Shown: positions 27,290-35,937, counted from the first letter of the stretch. The stretch: 64,000 nt of DNA from CAXBNB01 sp049115735 (GCA_049115735.1 JAGDZP010000002.1:124001-188000); one strand, 5' to 3'. The notes: generated by a model not told the origin, from the letters alone. Translations and numbers: made by a program.

Positions 27290-28882
27290 ATGAAAAGAAA
27301 GTTACTCCAAGCTGTAGTCATCCTGACGTTTTTGATATCAGCAATTTCTTGTACGGAAAAGAAGACAGTTAATATTGATGTCAAAGGGATTATTCCTGTT
27401 CCGACTAGTATCACTGAGGCTGACGGAAGCTTCCAAATCGATGAAGAAAGTACTATTACGATTCAATCAGAAGAATTGAGAGCCGTTGCTGGCTTCTACG
27501 CAGATCATTTGGGAGTTAATAAAATTGAAGCGTCTGCAGATAAGAATTCTGGAAACATAGTACTCAGCATTGATAGCTCCAAGTCAGCTGAAAGTTACGA
27601 CTTGCAAGTATCTCCTGATGCGATTACCGTGGTAGGTGGAGACGAGGCGGGTGTATTTTATGCCTTGCATACGCTTAGGCAGATCAAAACTGACAATGGA
27701 ATCCCTTCTGTAAGTATTCAGGATGCACCGAGGTTTGGTTACCGAGGTACAATGCTTGATGTGGCGAGGCATTTCTTTTCTGTTGAAGACGTGAAAAGCT
27801 TTCTTGACCTAATGGCCTTTCACAAATTGAACAAGTTTCACTGGCACCTAACGGAAGATCAAGGCTGGCGAATCGAAATTAATAAGTATCCGCTACTAAC
27901 TGAAATTGGTTCTCAGAGAAAAGAAACTGTGATCGGTCATGCACGTGATTCCAAGGAGTACGACGGGACTCCTTATGGAGGATTTTATACCCAGGAAGAA
28001 ATAAAAGAGGTGATCAAGTATGCTGCGGAAAGATACATAGAAGTGATTCCCGAAATAGAAATGCCTGGACACTCGTCAGCGGCACTTGCTGCCTATCCTG
28101 AATTGGGCTGCAAGGAAGGACCTTTTGAGGTGGGCACCACATGGGGAGTATCTGAGAACCTGTTTTGCCCAACGGAATATACATTTGGGTTTTTGCAGGA
28201 TGTGTTGACTGAGGTTATAGCTTTATTTCCAAGTCAGTATGTACACATTGGTGCAGATGAAGCAGTAAAGCCTCAATGGGAAGCGAGTGAATTTTGTCAA
28301 AATCTTATTGATAGCCTTGACCTTGAAGACGAACATGGTCTACAAAGCTATTTTGTAAAAAGAATAGAAACATTCCTAAACAGCAAGGGTAAAAAGCTGA
28401 TTGGATGGGATGAAATTTTGGAAGGTGGTCTAAGCCCCAATGCAACTGTTATGTCATGGAGAGGAGTCAAAGGTGGCATTGAGGCAGCCAGGCAAAAGCA
28501 TGATGTGATCATGACCCCAACCACACATTTGTACTTCGACTACTATCAGGATTCTCTGGATGCTGCGGAGAAAAAACCTTTTGCAATCGGAGGGCTATTG
28601 CCATTGGATAAAGTATACAGTTATGAACCTTTACCTGAGGAATTAACTACAGAGGAACAAAAATACATCCTCGGTGCACAGGCCAATATATGGACCGAAT
28701 ACATGAAGACTTTTTCGCATGTACAGTATATGGCTTTACCAAGAATGGCCGCTTTGTCTGAGATTGTCTGGAGTAAGGCTGAGCAAAAGGATTGGACTGA
28801 TTTTCAGAATAGGCTTCAGGACATGTTTACTTGCTATGACGAGCAGGGACTTAACTACGGAAAACATTATTTGAAACAATAG
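27290..28882 (+). CDS. GH20 beta-N-acetylhexosaminidase lipoprotein
   Basis: Seen: 530 residues. Lipoprotein-like signal with Cys21 (SAISC). N-terminal GH20b domain (about 30-145). The catalytic TIM barrel starts at RFGYRGTMLDVARHFF (about 148-163) and includes FHWHLTEDQGWRIEI, EIEMPGHSSAALAAYPEL and the active-site HIGADEAVKPQW with Asp323 and Glu324. Later AQANIWTEYM and PRMAALSEIVWS are typical. Family knowledge: removes terminal beta-GlcNAc or GalNAc by substrate-assisted catalysis, usually in the periplasm of Bacteroidota. Context: between the symporter and the kinase operon. It has its own 186-bp upstream gap without a visible operator copy, so it may have a separate promoter. Confidence 0.96.
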   Translation: MKRKLLQAVVILTFLISAISCTEKKTVNIDVKGIIPVPTSITEADGSFQIDEESTITIQSEELRAVAGFYADHLGVNKIEASADKNSGNIVLSIDSSKSAESYDLQVSPDAITVVGGDEAGVFYALHTLRQIKTDNGIPSVSIQDAPRFGYRGTMLDVARHFFSVEDVKSFLDLMAFHKLNKFHWHLTEDQGWRIEINKYPLLTEIGSQRKETVIGHARDSKEYDGTPYGGFYTQEEIKEVIKYAAERYIEVIPEIEMPGHSSAALAAYPELGCKEGPFEVGTTWGVSENLFCPTEYTFGFLQDVLTEVIALFPSQYVHIGADEAVKPQWEASEFCQNLIDSLDLEDEHGLQSYFVKRIETFLNSKGKKLIGWDEILEGGLSPNATVMSWRGVKGGIEAARQKHDVIMTPTTHLYFDYYQDSLDAAEKKPFAIGGLLPLDKVYSYEPLPEELTTEEQKYILGAQANIWTEYMKTFSHVQYMALPRMAALSEIVWSKAEQKDWTDFQNRLQDMFTCYDEQGLNYGKHYLKQ

Positions 28883-28924
28883 GAATCTGATTCTGATAAA
28901 AGAATGGATATTACGCCAATTTAT

Positions 28925-28936
28925 GTGCACGTGAAC
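28925..28936. promoter_or_regulatory. Predicted LacI-type operator O3 before the kinase operon
   Basis: Seen: GTGCACGTGAAC, matching O1/O2 at 11 of 12 positions, embedded in a palindrome-like TGTGCACGTGAACA. It ends 17 bp before the kinase ATG, a position where a bound repressor would block elongation or ribosome access. Assignment to the LacI-type regulator at 22097-23137 is by motif identity. Confidence 0.72.
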
Positions 28937-28953
28937 ACTCTGAATTTGATAAA

Positions 28954-30090
28954 ATGAGCGATAACAAAAATAAGGATGTAACCGGTGTGTTGAGGCAATT
29001 CCAGATCGAAGGGACCGTAGAGCGACACTATCCTTTTGGCTCAGGTCACATCAATGACACTTATCGGGTTGAGACGAAGGAAGTAAATTCGTTGAATTAT
29101 CTACTCCAGCGGGTGAATCATAATATTTTCAAGAACGTGCCGAAGTTGATTGAAAATATTGATCGGGTGACCTCACATCTCAGAAGGAAACTTCATCAGG
29201 TTCCAGGTGCTGATCCTGACAGGGAAGTACTGACTTTGATTCCGACTTATCAAGGAGCGAAATTCGTACAAGATGAAGAGGGTAACTACTATAGACTTTA
29301 CATATTTATCGAGGATCACAATGCCTATGATATTGTGGAGACAGTACACCAAGCGCAAGAGGCGGGTAAAATGTTTGGCCGCTTTCAAAACTTCCTTTCT
29401 GATATTCCGGGAGGACCGCTTTATGAGACCATCCCTGACTTTCACAATATTGAATCACGGCTTGACAAGTTGTTTGAGGCTGTTAAAGTCGATAAGGTCG
29501 GTAGGGTCAAAAAGGTGAAGGAGCTACTCAAGTTTGTTGAGGAAAGAGCTGATGAGATGAAGATCTTATTGAACCTGTATCGCGATGGAGATATTCCCGA
29601 GCGTGTAACTCACAATGACACCAAGTTCAACAATGTATTACTTGATAAGCAGGACAATGGCCTTTGCGTGATTGATTTGGATACCATAATGCCGGGTATC
29701 GCTCATTACGATTTTGGTGACTCCATTCGCACGGGTACCAATACCGCAGCTGAGGATGAGCCCGATCTATATAAAGTCAACATGAACATTGACCTCTATG
29801 AAGGGTATACCCGTGGTTACCTTGAAGAGATGCGATCATTGACAGATCTCGAAATTCAATTCCTTCCGCTCGGTGCGAAGCTACTGCCATATATGATAGG
29901 CACGCGTTTTTTGACCGATTACCTGGACGGTGATAATTACTTCAAAATTCATCGTGAGGGACACAATCTTCAAAGGGCAAAAGCGCAATACAAGTTACTG
30001 AGCAGCATGGAAGAGCAATACGCCAGGATGCAGGATATAGTGAGCCAGGTAAATGCTGATTTAACTGAGAATCCAGAAATTAATTCATAA
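28954..30090 (+). CDS. NahK-like sugar 1-kinase (APH phosphotransferase fold)
   Basis: Seen: 378 residues, no signal. N-terminal lobe with GSGHINDTYRVE (about 29-40) as the nucleotide loop. Catalytic Brenner motif VTHNDTKFNNVLLD (His220, Asp222, Asn227) and the metal-binding VIDLDTIMPG (Asp241). Family knowledge: the closest named group is N-acetylhexosamine 1-kinase, which makes GlcNAc-1-P or GalNAc-1-P in the lacto-N-biose pathway; related proteins phosphorylate other sugars. Context: first gene of a tight run of four (gaps of 3, -4 and -4 bp) with a phosphofructokinase, a PIG-L protein and a nucleotidyltransferase, under a predicted LacI-type operator. The neighbourhood supports an amino-sugar substrate. 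Confidence 0.82.
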   Translation: MSDNKNKDVTGVLRQFQIEGTVERHYPFGSGHINDTYRVETKEVNSLNYLLQRVNHNIFKNVPKLIENIDRVTSHLRRKLHQVPGADPDREVLTLIPTYQGAKFVQDEEGNYYRLYIFIEDHNAYDIVETVHQAQEAGKMFGRFQNFLSDIPGGPLYETIPDFHNIESRLDKLFEAVKVDKVGRVKKVKELLKFVEERADEMKILLNLYRDGDIPERVTHNDTKFNNVLLDKQDNGLCVIDLDTIMPGIAHYDFGDSIRTGTNTAAEDEPDLYKVNMNIDLYEGYTRGYLEEMRSLTDLEIQFLPLGAKLLPYMIGTRFLTDYLDGDNYFKIHREGHNLQRAKAQYKLLSSMEEQYARMQDIVSQVNADLTENPEINS

Positions 30091-30093
30091 GCC

Positions 30094-31305
30094 ATGATAA
30101 GGGGAAATGCTGTAATCGGACAATCAGGAGGTCCAACATCGGTGATCAATGCAAGCCTTTTTGCTGTGATTGAGGAAGTAGCCAAATCGCATACCATTGA
30201 AGCTATTTACGGCATGCATTATGGTATTGAAGGCTTGATCAATGAATGGCTGATTGATTTCAATAAGCAGCCTCAGGATGTATTAACTAAGCTAAAGAAC
30301 ACACCTTCTTCTGCGCTGGGTTCATCGAGATATGCATTGTCTGACAATGAATTTCCCAAGGTACTTGAGGTGCTCAAAAAGTTCAACATAAGGTATATGT
30401 TTCAAATTGGGGGCAATGGTTCGATGTATGCCCTCAACCAACTTGAAGTTTACTGTCGGGAGCATAATTACGAGCTATGTGTTATAGGCATACCGAAGAC
30501 TGTTGACAATGACCTTTGTCTCACCGATCACGCACCTGGATATCCATCAGCCGCCCGAAGCAATGCACTTAATGTATTGCAAGCGGGCGTTTTGGCCAGG
30601 GATATGAAGAGGGTAGATAAGTTTATGGTTTATCAAACCATTGGGCGTGATACCGGCTGGCTGGCTGCAGCCACAGCCACAGCATTGGCTAGGAAGGGTA
30701 GTGATGATGCACCTCATTTGATTTATATCCCTGAAATACCTTTTGAAAGGGAAAAATTTCTTCAGGATGTAAAAGAGATAGAGCAGCGTCATGGATGGGT
30801 GTCCGTGGTGGTGAGTGAAGGTCTCAGATATGCTGATGGTACGTTGGTGAGCGCCGCTGCTGATACCACTGATTTCACGAGTACTGAATTTGGCGCGACT
30901 GCAGGTGCTAGTGCAGGACTCAACGTTCATAGAATGATTCACCAGGAGTTTGGATGGAGAGGAGAATTTCAGATTACAGAATCATTGATCATGAGTGATC
31001 ATATAAGAAGGGCTCCTTTCGATGTGGAGGAGGCTTATCAATGCGGCCTGAAAGCTGTGAAACTAGCGGAGGCAGGAGACTCAGGGAATATGGTGATCAT
31101 GCGACGATTAGCAGACGAGCCATATACTGTCGAATATGTCAAATCACCTTTACTCGAAGTGGCCAAAGGCACCAAATCTATGCCTCGAAACTATATGAAC
31201 GAGGCTGGAAACTTTCCGTCACAGGAGTTCATCAATTATGCGAAACCTTTGATTGGAGAGCTGCCTGAATATGTAAGATTAAAACCAGAATATATAGAAG
31301 CATGA
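30094..31305 (+). CDS. 6-phosphofructokinase family enzyme, mixed ATP/PPi signature
   Basis: Seen: 403 residues. N-terminal GQSGGPTSVINAS (about 9-21) instead of the usual TxGGDAPG. GGNGSMYALN (about 106-115) stands at the position of GGDGS. PKTVDNDL (about 134-141) contains the catalytic Asp138, and Lys135 occupies the place of E. coli Gly124. Family knowledge: a lysine here typifies PPi-dependent enzymes, whereas the glycine of GGNGS is ATP-like. The donor therefore cannot be settled by eye, although PPi is favoured by Lys135. Context: 3 bp after the kinase and overlapping the PIG-L gene by 4 bp. It would take Fru-6-P made by NagB into glycolysis, or phosphorylate a related sugar phosphate such as tagatose-6-P. 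Confidence 0.87.
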   Translation: MIRGNAVIGQSGGPTSVINASLFAVIEEVAKSHTIEAIYGMHYGIEGLINEWLIDFNKQPQDVLTKLKNTPSSALGSSRYALSDNEFPKVLEVLKKFNIRYMFQIGGNGSMYALNQLEVYCREHNYELCVIGIPKTVDNDLCLTDHAPGYPSAARSNALNVLQAGVLARDMKRVDKFMVYQTIGRDTGWLAAATATALARKGSDDAPHLIYIPEIPFEREKFLQDVKEIEQRHGWVSVVVSEGLRYADGTLVSAAADTTDFTSTEFGATAGASAGLNVHRMIHQEFGWRGEFQITESLIMSDHIRRAPFDVEEAYQCGLKAVKLAEAGDSGNMVIMRRLADEPYTVEYVKSPLLEVAKGTKSMPRNYMNEAGNFPSQEFINYAKPLIGELPEYVRLKPEYIEA

Positions 31306-32078
31306 GTGAGTTTAACAAAAGTGTAGTTGTGCTTCATGCACATCCGGATGATACGGAAGCTTTTTCGGCGGGGATGCTGAAGTTGCTTCATGACAAGGGA
31401 TATAAGATCACCATTGTCACTTTGACTGCCGGTGGACTTGGTGGCATGAACGGAGACATAGAAAAGACTAAAGTGCTCCGAAAACTTGAGGCCAAAAATG
31501 CAGCAGCGATTTTGGATGCGGAGTATTTCTGTCTTGGCCTGGAGGATGGATATGCTTTTGACAATAAACAAGCAAGAATTGAATTCACTGATCTAATCAG
31601 GAAAGTCAAGGCTGGCATTGTGTTAACTCATTTGCCAATGGACTATCACCCCGATCATCGGGTGGCATGTAGTATAGCAGAGGCAGCAGCTATGGTATCC
31701 AGTTTACCTGGCGTTCCTTGTATGGAGGAACCACTTGAAATTACGCCATTGCTATATCATTCTGCTACCATCGACTTGAGTGATCCTTTGGGCGGTGAGC
31801 TACCTGCTCCACATTTTTACCTGGATATTTCATCTGCCATCGATACCAAAATGGAAATGCTTGCGTGTCATCATTCCCAACAAGAACTGATGAAACACAT
31901 GCATAAAATGGATGATTTCTTTGATTTAATGAAGGATTACAACCGGAAGTTAGGTGAGAAAATAGGAGTTAAATATGGGGAAGTGTATTGGCAGCACCTT
32001 GGAGGAGGATTTCAAAAAACACCACTGATCCAGCAAGAATTAGAGGAATTGGTACATAAAAACAGAATGTCACAATGA
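31302..32078 (+). CDS. PIG-L/LmbE-family N-deacetylase
   Basis: Seen: 258 residues. The zinc-binding motif HAHPDDTEAFSAGML starts at about residue 12, with TLTAGGLGGMNGD next and the second ligand block DYHPDHRVACSIAE at about residue 113. No signal peptide. Family knowledge: metal-dependent removal of acetyl groups from N-acetylglucosamine-containing molecules. Context: start overlaps the phosphofructokinase stop by 4 bp and its own stop overlaps the nucleotidyltransferase start by 4 bp, so translational coupling is likely. It is the second PIG-L domain of the locus, the first being fused to NagB. Substrate is inferred as an amino sugar or its phosphate. Confidence 0.9.
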   Translation: MSEFNKSVVVLHAHPDDTEAFSAGMLKLLHDKGYKITIVTLTAGGLGGMNGDIEKTKVLRKLEAKNAAAILDAEYFCLGLEDGYAFDNKQARIEFTDLIRKVKAGIVLTHLPMDYHPDHRVACSIAEAAAMVSSLPGVPCMEEPLEITPLLYHSATIDLSDPLGGELPAPHFYLDISSAIDTKMEMLACHHSQQELMKHMHKMDDFFDLMKDYNRKLGEKIGVKYGEVYWQHLGGGFQKTPLIQQELEELVHKNRMSQ

Positions 32079-32992
32079 AAACTTCGCTTGTAGTTTTAGC
32101 TGCCGGCTTAGGCAGCAGGTATGGAAGTTTAAAACAATTAGATAAGTTTGGCCCTTCAGGAGAAACAATTGTTGATTATGCCTTATATGACGCCACTAAA
32201 GCAGGTTTCGATAAAATTGTTTTCGTTATACGCCGAAGTATTGAAGAAGAGTTTAAAGAGATTTTTCTCAACAAATTGAAAGACAGGATTCATGTAGAGT
32301 ATGTCTTTCAGGAACTAGATGTTTTACCCGAAGGATTTCGAATACCCAAAGGCCGAGAAAAGCCCTGGGGTACGGCACATGCGGTATTGACCGCCGCACC
32401 CAAAATAAATGAACCTTTTGCTATCGTAAATGCGGATGATTTCTACGGGAGGAATTCCCTAAAGGCCATTCGTGAATATTTGTCACATTTGAATAGCAAT
32501 GAACTGTCTGCATGTTTGGTTGGTTTTGTCCTAAAAAATACCTTATCAGAGCACGGTAGGGTATCTAGGGGAATTTGCCAGGTGGACTCATCTGGAAACC
32601 TAGAAGAAATTGTAGAGCGCACCCACATTTATAAAAAAGAAAATGGCGGGGCATACTTTGAGGAGAATGGCTCAAAAACTGATTTGTCAGGAAACGAAAT
32701 TGTGTCAATGAACTTAATGGGATTTACTCCGCAGGTATTTGACATAATGCAAAATAAATTTATTGACTTTCTAAAGACGCAGGGTTCTGAATTGAAATCC
32801 GAATATTTTATTCCTTCCGTACTAGACGCAGTAAGAAAAACAGGAGTACACGTCCCGGTAATGATATCAAATGAACAGTGGTTTGGTGTTACCTACAAAG
32901 AGGATAAACCAGTGGCAAAGGAACGTCTTAACAAGTTAGTTCAAGAATATAAATATCCAGTGAGACTCTGGCATAAAGCTATTTCACCATGA
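32075..32992 (+). CDS. Sugar-phosphate nucleotidyltransferase family protein
   Basis: Seen: 305 residues. N-terminal nucleotide-binding signature VVLAAGLGSRYGSLKQLDKFG (about 6-26), GTAHAVLTA (about 102-110) and the metal/nucleotide VNADDFYG (about 121-128), typical of nucleotidyltransferases of the GT-A fold. The last third (about 245-305) is not the left-handed helix of GlmU. Family knowledge: such enzymes join NTP and sugar-1-phosphate. Context: with a NahK-like kinase in the same operon, it could convert hexosamine-1-P to a nucleotide sugar. The exact sugar and nucleotide are unknown. A 17-codon frame overlaps its stop (ATGA at 32989), followed by a coding-like remnant. Confidence 0.85.
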   Translation: MKTSLVVLAAGLGSRYGSLKQLDKFGPSGETIVDYALYDATKAGFDKIVFVIRRSIEEEFKEIFLNKLKDRIHVEYVFQELDVLPEGFRIPKGREKPWGTAHAVLTAAPKINEPFAIVNADDFYGRNSLKAIREYLSHLNSNELSACLVGFVLKNTLSEHGRVSRGICQVDSSGNLEEIVERTHIYKKENGGAYFEENGSKTDLSGNEIVSMNLMGFTPQVFDIMQNKFIDFLKTQGSELKSEYFIPSVLDAVRKTGVHVPVMISNEQWFGVTYKEDKPVAKERLNKLVQEYKYPVRLWHKAISP

Positions 32993-33250
32993 TAGGAAAG
33001 GAATTATTTGCAGATTTCTTTAACCAACATTCTTATCAATGAGAATGAGGTAATAATTCCATTCAGACTTCTTAGCACTCTACCTGGAGAAAGAGCAGAG
33101 TATTTATATCAAGGAAATATTTCTAGGGGACAAATTCTGAATTCAACAGGTAAGAATTTGTTGAAAGGTTCTCCATTGCCCGATTGGAATATAAGAGGGT
33201 CTAATTTCGTATTCGACATGCAAAACATAGTCTCTCATTGGCCTTCTTAA
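32989..33250 (+). pseudogene. Possible remnant of a fifth operon gene
   Basis: Seen: an ATG overlapping the preceding stop codon (ATGA, the same junction style as the two upstream gene pairs) opens a 17-codon frame, MIGKELFADFFNQHSYQ, which stops at 33042. In the next frame a longer coding-like stretch continues to a stop at 33250, with the segments ENEVIIPFRLLSTLPGERA and GSPLPDWNIRGSNFVFDM. Together they look like one shortened gene with a frame change near 33.03 kb. I do not recognise the protein family. It may instead be two chance frames, although composition looks coding. Confidence 0.35.
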
Positions 33251-33372
33251 TACGTTTTAAATTAATGAATTGCAAAGTTGGGCCTGAACTAAGCTCGAGT
33301 GCAATTTTATAACGCTCAAAATTAATAGTAGACCAAAGCATAAATGATAAAAACGAAATTTTGAAATAAACT

Positions 33373-34923
33373 ATGAATCTTTTAAGATCTATGATATTGT
33401 GTCTTTTTGTGGTCATATGCAGTATTAGCTGTAGCACTCAAAAGGAAACAGAGAAATCAGAAAATGAAACGCCACCAAATGTTATATTCATTTTTCCTGA
33501 CCAATTGAGAAATTACAGCTTGGGAATATGGTCAAAACCAGGATATACTCAATACATGCAGGGAAAACCTGACCCGGTATCTACACCGGCTCTTGATCAA
33601 CTTGCTAGTCAGTCTGTCGTATTTAGCCGAGCCGTAAGCAATTTTCCACTGTGTAGTCCATATCGGGGTATGCTCCAATCTGGAATGTATCCAGACAGAA
33701 ATGGGACTACCAGCAATTGTCATAAGGACAGGTCAGTTTCTTTGAGATCAGATGCGGTATGTATGACTGACCTTTTTGCTGAAGCTGGTTATAATATATC
33801 GTACTTTGGAAAAATTCACTGGCTGAAAAATGATCCTCTTTTTGATGAAAAGGGGACATATATAGGAACTACTACAGAACCTGGAGGTCATTATATCAAT
33901 AATTATGATACCTATGTTCCTCCCGGACCAGATCGTCACAGTATCGATTATATGGTTCAGATGATAAAGGATGACCATTTTAATCCAATGGTGTATTCTA
34001 ATGATGCAAAAGTAGTGGATGGTCGAAAGGATGGTGAACTCTATAGGCCTTATCGTTTTTCAGCAGAATTTGAGGCTGAAAAGATCATTGACTATCTGAA
34101 CAACACTCATGGGCAAAGAGATATTTCTAAGCCTTTCTTTATGATGTGGTCGCTGAACCCTCCTCATAATCCCTGGACTGAAGAGAGTACCAAAATGGAA
34201 TATTTCGATCAGTATGCTAGGAATGGCAAAATAAACATCGATTCATTGCTTCTTCGTAGCAATGCAAATGATTCAGTCGGTCATTATGCCCCGTATTATT
34301 TCGCAAACGTGAGCGCCGTGGATTATTATATAGGAACGGTCCTAAATAAGCTTGAAGAAATGAATATCGCTGATAATACTATAATCGTACTTTCATCAGA
34401 TCATGGAGAGATGCTTGGCAGTCACGGAATGAAAGGCAAAAATAAGCCGGAGACCGAGTCACTTAATATTCCCTTTATGGTGAGGTATACAAAAAAATTA
34501 AAGCATAGGGTAGAGAATCTTATTCTGAGTGTACCAGACGTCCTGCCTACATTGGCCTCCTTAGCAGGATTGGGGGATAAAATACCATCAGAAGTACAAG
34601 GTGAAAATTTTGCTGATGTGCTGATTGATCCGCAAAACAATTTGGACAAGAAGCCTAAAGGTGTTTTGATAATGTTACCGAAATCACGAGGTATCTACAC
34701 GGGGGATTATACTTTTATAGTTACAGAAAAAGAAAATCGAGCGGATGATATTTTTTGCTATGACAATATAAACGACCCTTACCAACTAAATCGTATTGCA
34801 TATAATGAGCTCAATGAATCCATGAAAACAAATTTCAGGATTCAATTGGAGAATTTACTAAGAAAAACAAATGACCGTTGGTATCAGGAACAAGTGGCTT
34901 CTGATTTTCTATCTTATAATTGA
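33373..34923 (+). CDS. S1-family sulfatase lipoprotein (CSPYR type)
   Basis: Seen: 516 residues. Lipoprotein signal with Cys20 (ICSISC). Sulfatase fold from about residue 36. The formylglycine signature LCSPYRGMLQSG carries Cys94, Pro96 and Arg98 of CxPxR. The metal site at the first strand reads FPDQ (Asp43, Gln44) rather than the common Asp-Asp. The second metal site is SSDHGEMLGSHG (about 340-351). Family knowledge: S1 sulfatases need the maturation enzyme anSME or FGE, not found in this window. They remove sulfate esters from carbohydrates. Context: heads PUL2, 37 bp before the DUF1961 start codon. The substrate position is not assignable. Confidence 0.94.
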   Translation: MNLLRSMILCLFVVICSISCSTQKETEKSENETPPNVIFIFPDQLRNYSLGIWSKPGYTQYMQGKPDPVSTPALDQLASQSVVFSRAVSNFPLCSPYRGMLQSGMYPDRNGTTSNCHKDRSVSLRSDAVCMTDLFAEAGYNISYFGKIHWLKNDPLFDEKGTYIGTTTEPGGHYINNYDTYVPPGPDRHSIDYMVQMIKDDHFNPMVYSNDAKVVDGRKDGELYRPYRFSAEFEAEKIIDYLNNTHGQRDISKPFFMMWSLNPPHNPWTEESTKMEYFDQYARNGKINIDSLLLRSNANDSVGHYAPYYFANVSAVDYYIGTVLNKLEEMNIADNTIIVLSSDHGEMLGSHGMKGKNKPETESLNIPFMVRYTKKLKHRVENLILSVPDVLPTLASLAGLGDKIPSEVQGENFADVLIDPQNNLDKKPKGVLIMLPKSRGIYTGDYTFIVTEKENRADDIFCYDNINDPYQLNRIAYNELNESMKTNFRIQLENLLRKTNDRWYQEQVASDFLSYN

Positions 34924-34965
34924 TATGAGCTGGTATCAATTAATACACATTTCTTCTTTTTGTCA

Positions 34966-35763
34966 ATGAATTTTGGTCTTATCTCAAGATTTTCAATACT
35001 GTGTTGTATAGCATGTACACCATTCAAACCGACTGAGGTTGAGCCTGTATTTCAATCGCTCAATGGGCTTGATTGGAAAGTCAAGTTTTCGGATTCCTGC
35101 ACAGATGATTGGAATAAATCATGGTTCTTAGATGGAAAAAAAGCGACTATTGACAATTCAGAATTAGGCATGTACTTTTATGCGGGACCAATAGCTCAAG
35201 ATCCTGCCCATCATGCAGTATTGTGGACAAAAGAATCATTTGAAGGAGATTTGAAAATCGAATATGAATACACCAGGTTAGACTCATCCAAGCAGTTTGT
35301 TACCATCCTATATTTATTAACCACGGGTAGTGATAGAATGGGGTTTGATAAAGACATTTCAAAATGGTCAAATCATCGGGAGACCCCCTATATGCGTCGC
35401 TATTTCAACAGCATGAATTCGCTTCACATCAGCTATGCAGCGTTTGGTATCAAACTTTTGGAAACACCCCAGCAATATTTAAGGGCCAGGCGCTATCGCC
35501 CAGATCTGAAGCAGGGTTTGAAGGGTACTGATTTGGGTGCTTTTGATTTGAAAAAGTTCTTCGAAACCGGTGTAAAACATTACATTCAGGTGATCAAAAA
35601 AGATCGTAAAATTTTGATGAAGATTACCAATGACGAAAACTCTAGAGTTTTTATTTGGCATTTTCAAGATCATCCACAACTGACCGCCGGAATAGTAGGT
35701 TTAAGGCATATGGCCACCAGAGGAGCTTTGTATAAGAATATCAGAATTTATCAACTGGAATAA
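34966..35763 (+). CDS. DUF1961-family protein
   Basis: Seen: 265 residues from the ATG at 34966 (TTG at 34960 adds two residues). Short hydrophobic leader with a cysteine cluster (LCCIACTPF) that may be a lipobox. The remainder looks like a beta-sandwich: GLDWKVKFSDSCTDDWN, AHHAVLWTKESFEGDLKIEY, YMRRYFNSMNSLHISYAAFG and VKHYIQVIKKDRKILMKI. The final TAGIVGLRHMATRGALYKNI is typical of DUF1961. Family knowledge: DUF1961 proteins have a concanavalin-like fold and occur in marine polysaccharide loci. Some related families are lyases or binding proteins. Context: between a sulfatase and GH88, consistent with accessory action on a sulfated uronic-acid polymer. Activity not established. Confidence 0.78.
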   Translation: MNFGLISRFSILCCIACTPFKPTEVEPVFQSLNGLDWKVKFSDSCTDDWNKSWFLDGKKATIDNSELGMYFYAGPIAQDPAHHAVLWTKESFEGDLKIEYEYTRLDSSKQFVTILYLLTTGSDRMGFDKDISKWSNHRETPYMRRYFNSMNSLHISYAAFGIKLLETPQQYLRARRYRPDLKQGLKGTDLGAFDLKKFFETGVKHYIQVIKKDRKILMKITNDENSRVFIWHFQDHPQLTAGIVGLRHMATRGALYKNIRIYQLE

Positions 35764-35832
35764 AGATTTTATTGTCTCGATGCAGTAATTCATAAACGAC
35801 CATTCATTCATCAATTTTCTAGGAAGCTTTGA

Positions 35833-35937
35833 GATGTGTTCTTAGTCCAAATGTTGAACGGAATTAGTAGGGGTGAATTCGGATTTGATGATGGTAAAAT
35901 TCGTGTATGGCCAATATCAGATGAAGTGTCCTGGTAG
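35833..35937 (+). pseudogene. Short coding-like remnant between DUF1961 and GH88
   Basis: Seen: a 34-codon open stretch ending at a TAG (35935-35937), with GEFGFDDGKIRVWPISDEV near its end. It has no upstream start of normal quality, because an in-frame TGA lies at 35830. The codons look like a protein C terminus, and the gap between its neighbours is otherwise AT-rich. Family not recognised, and chance cannot be excluded. Confidence 0.25.
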
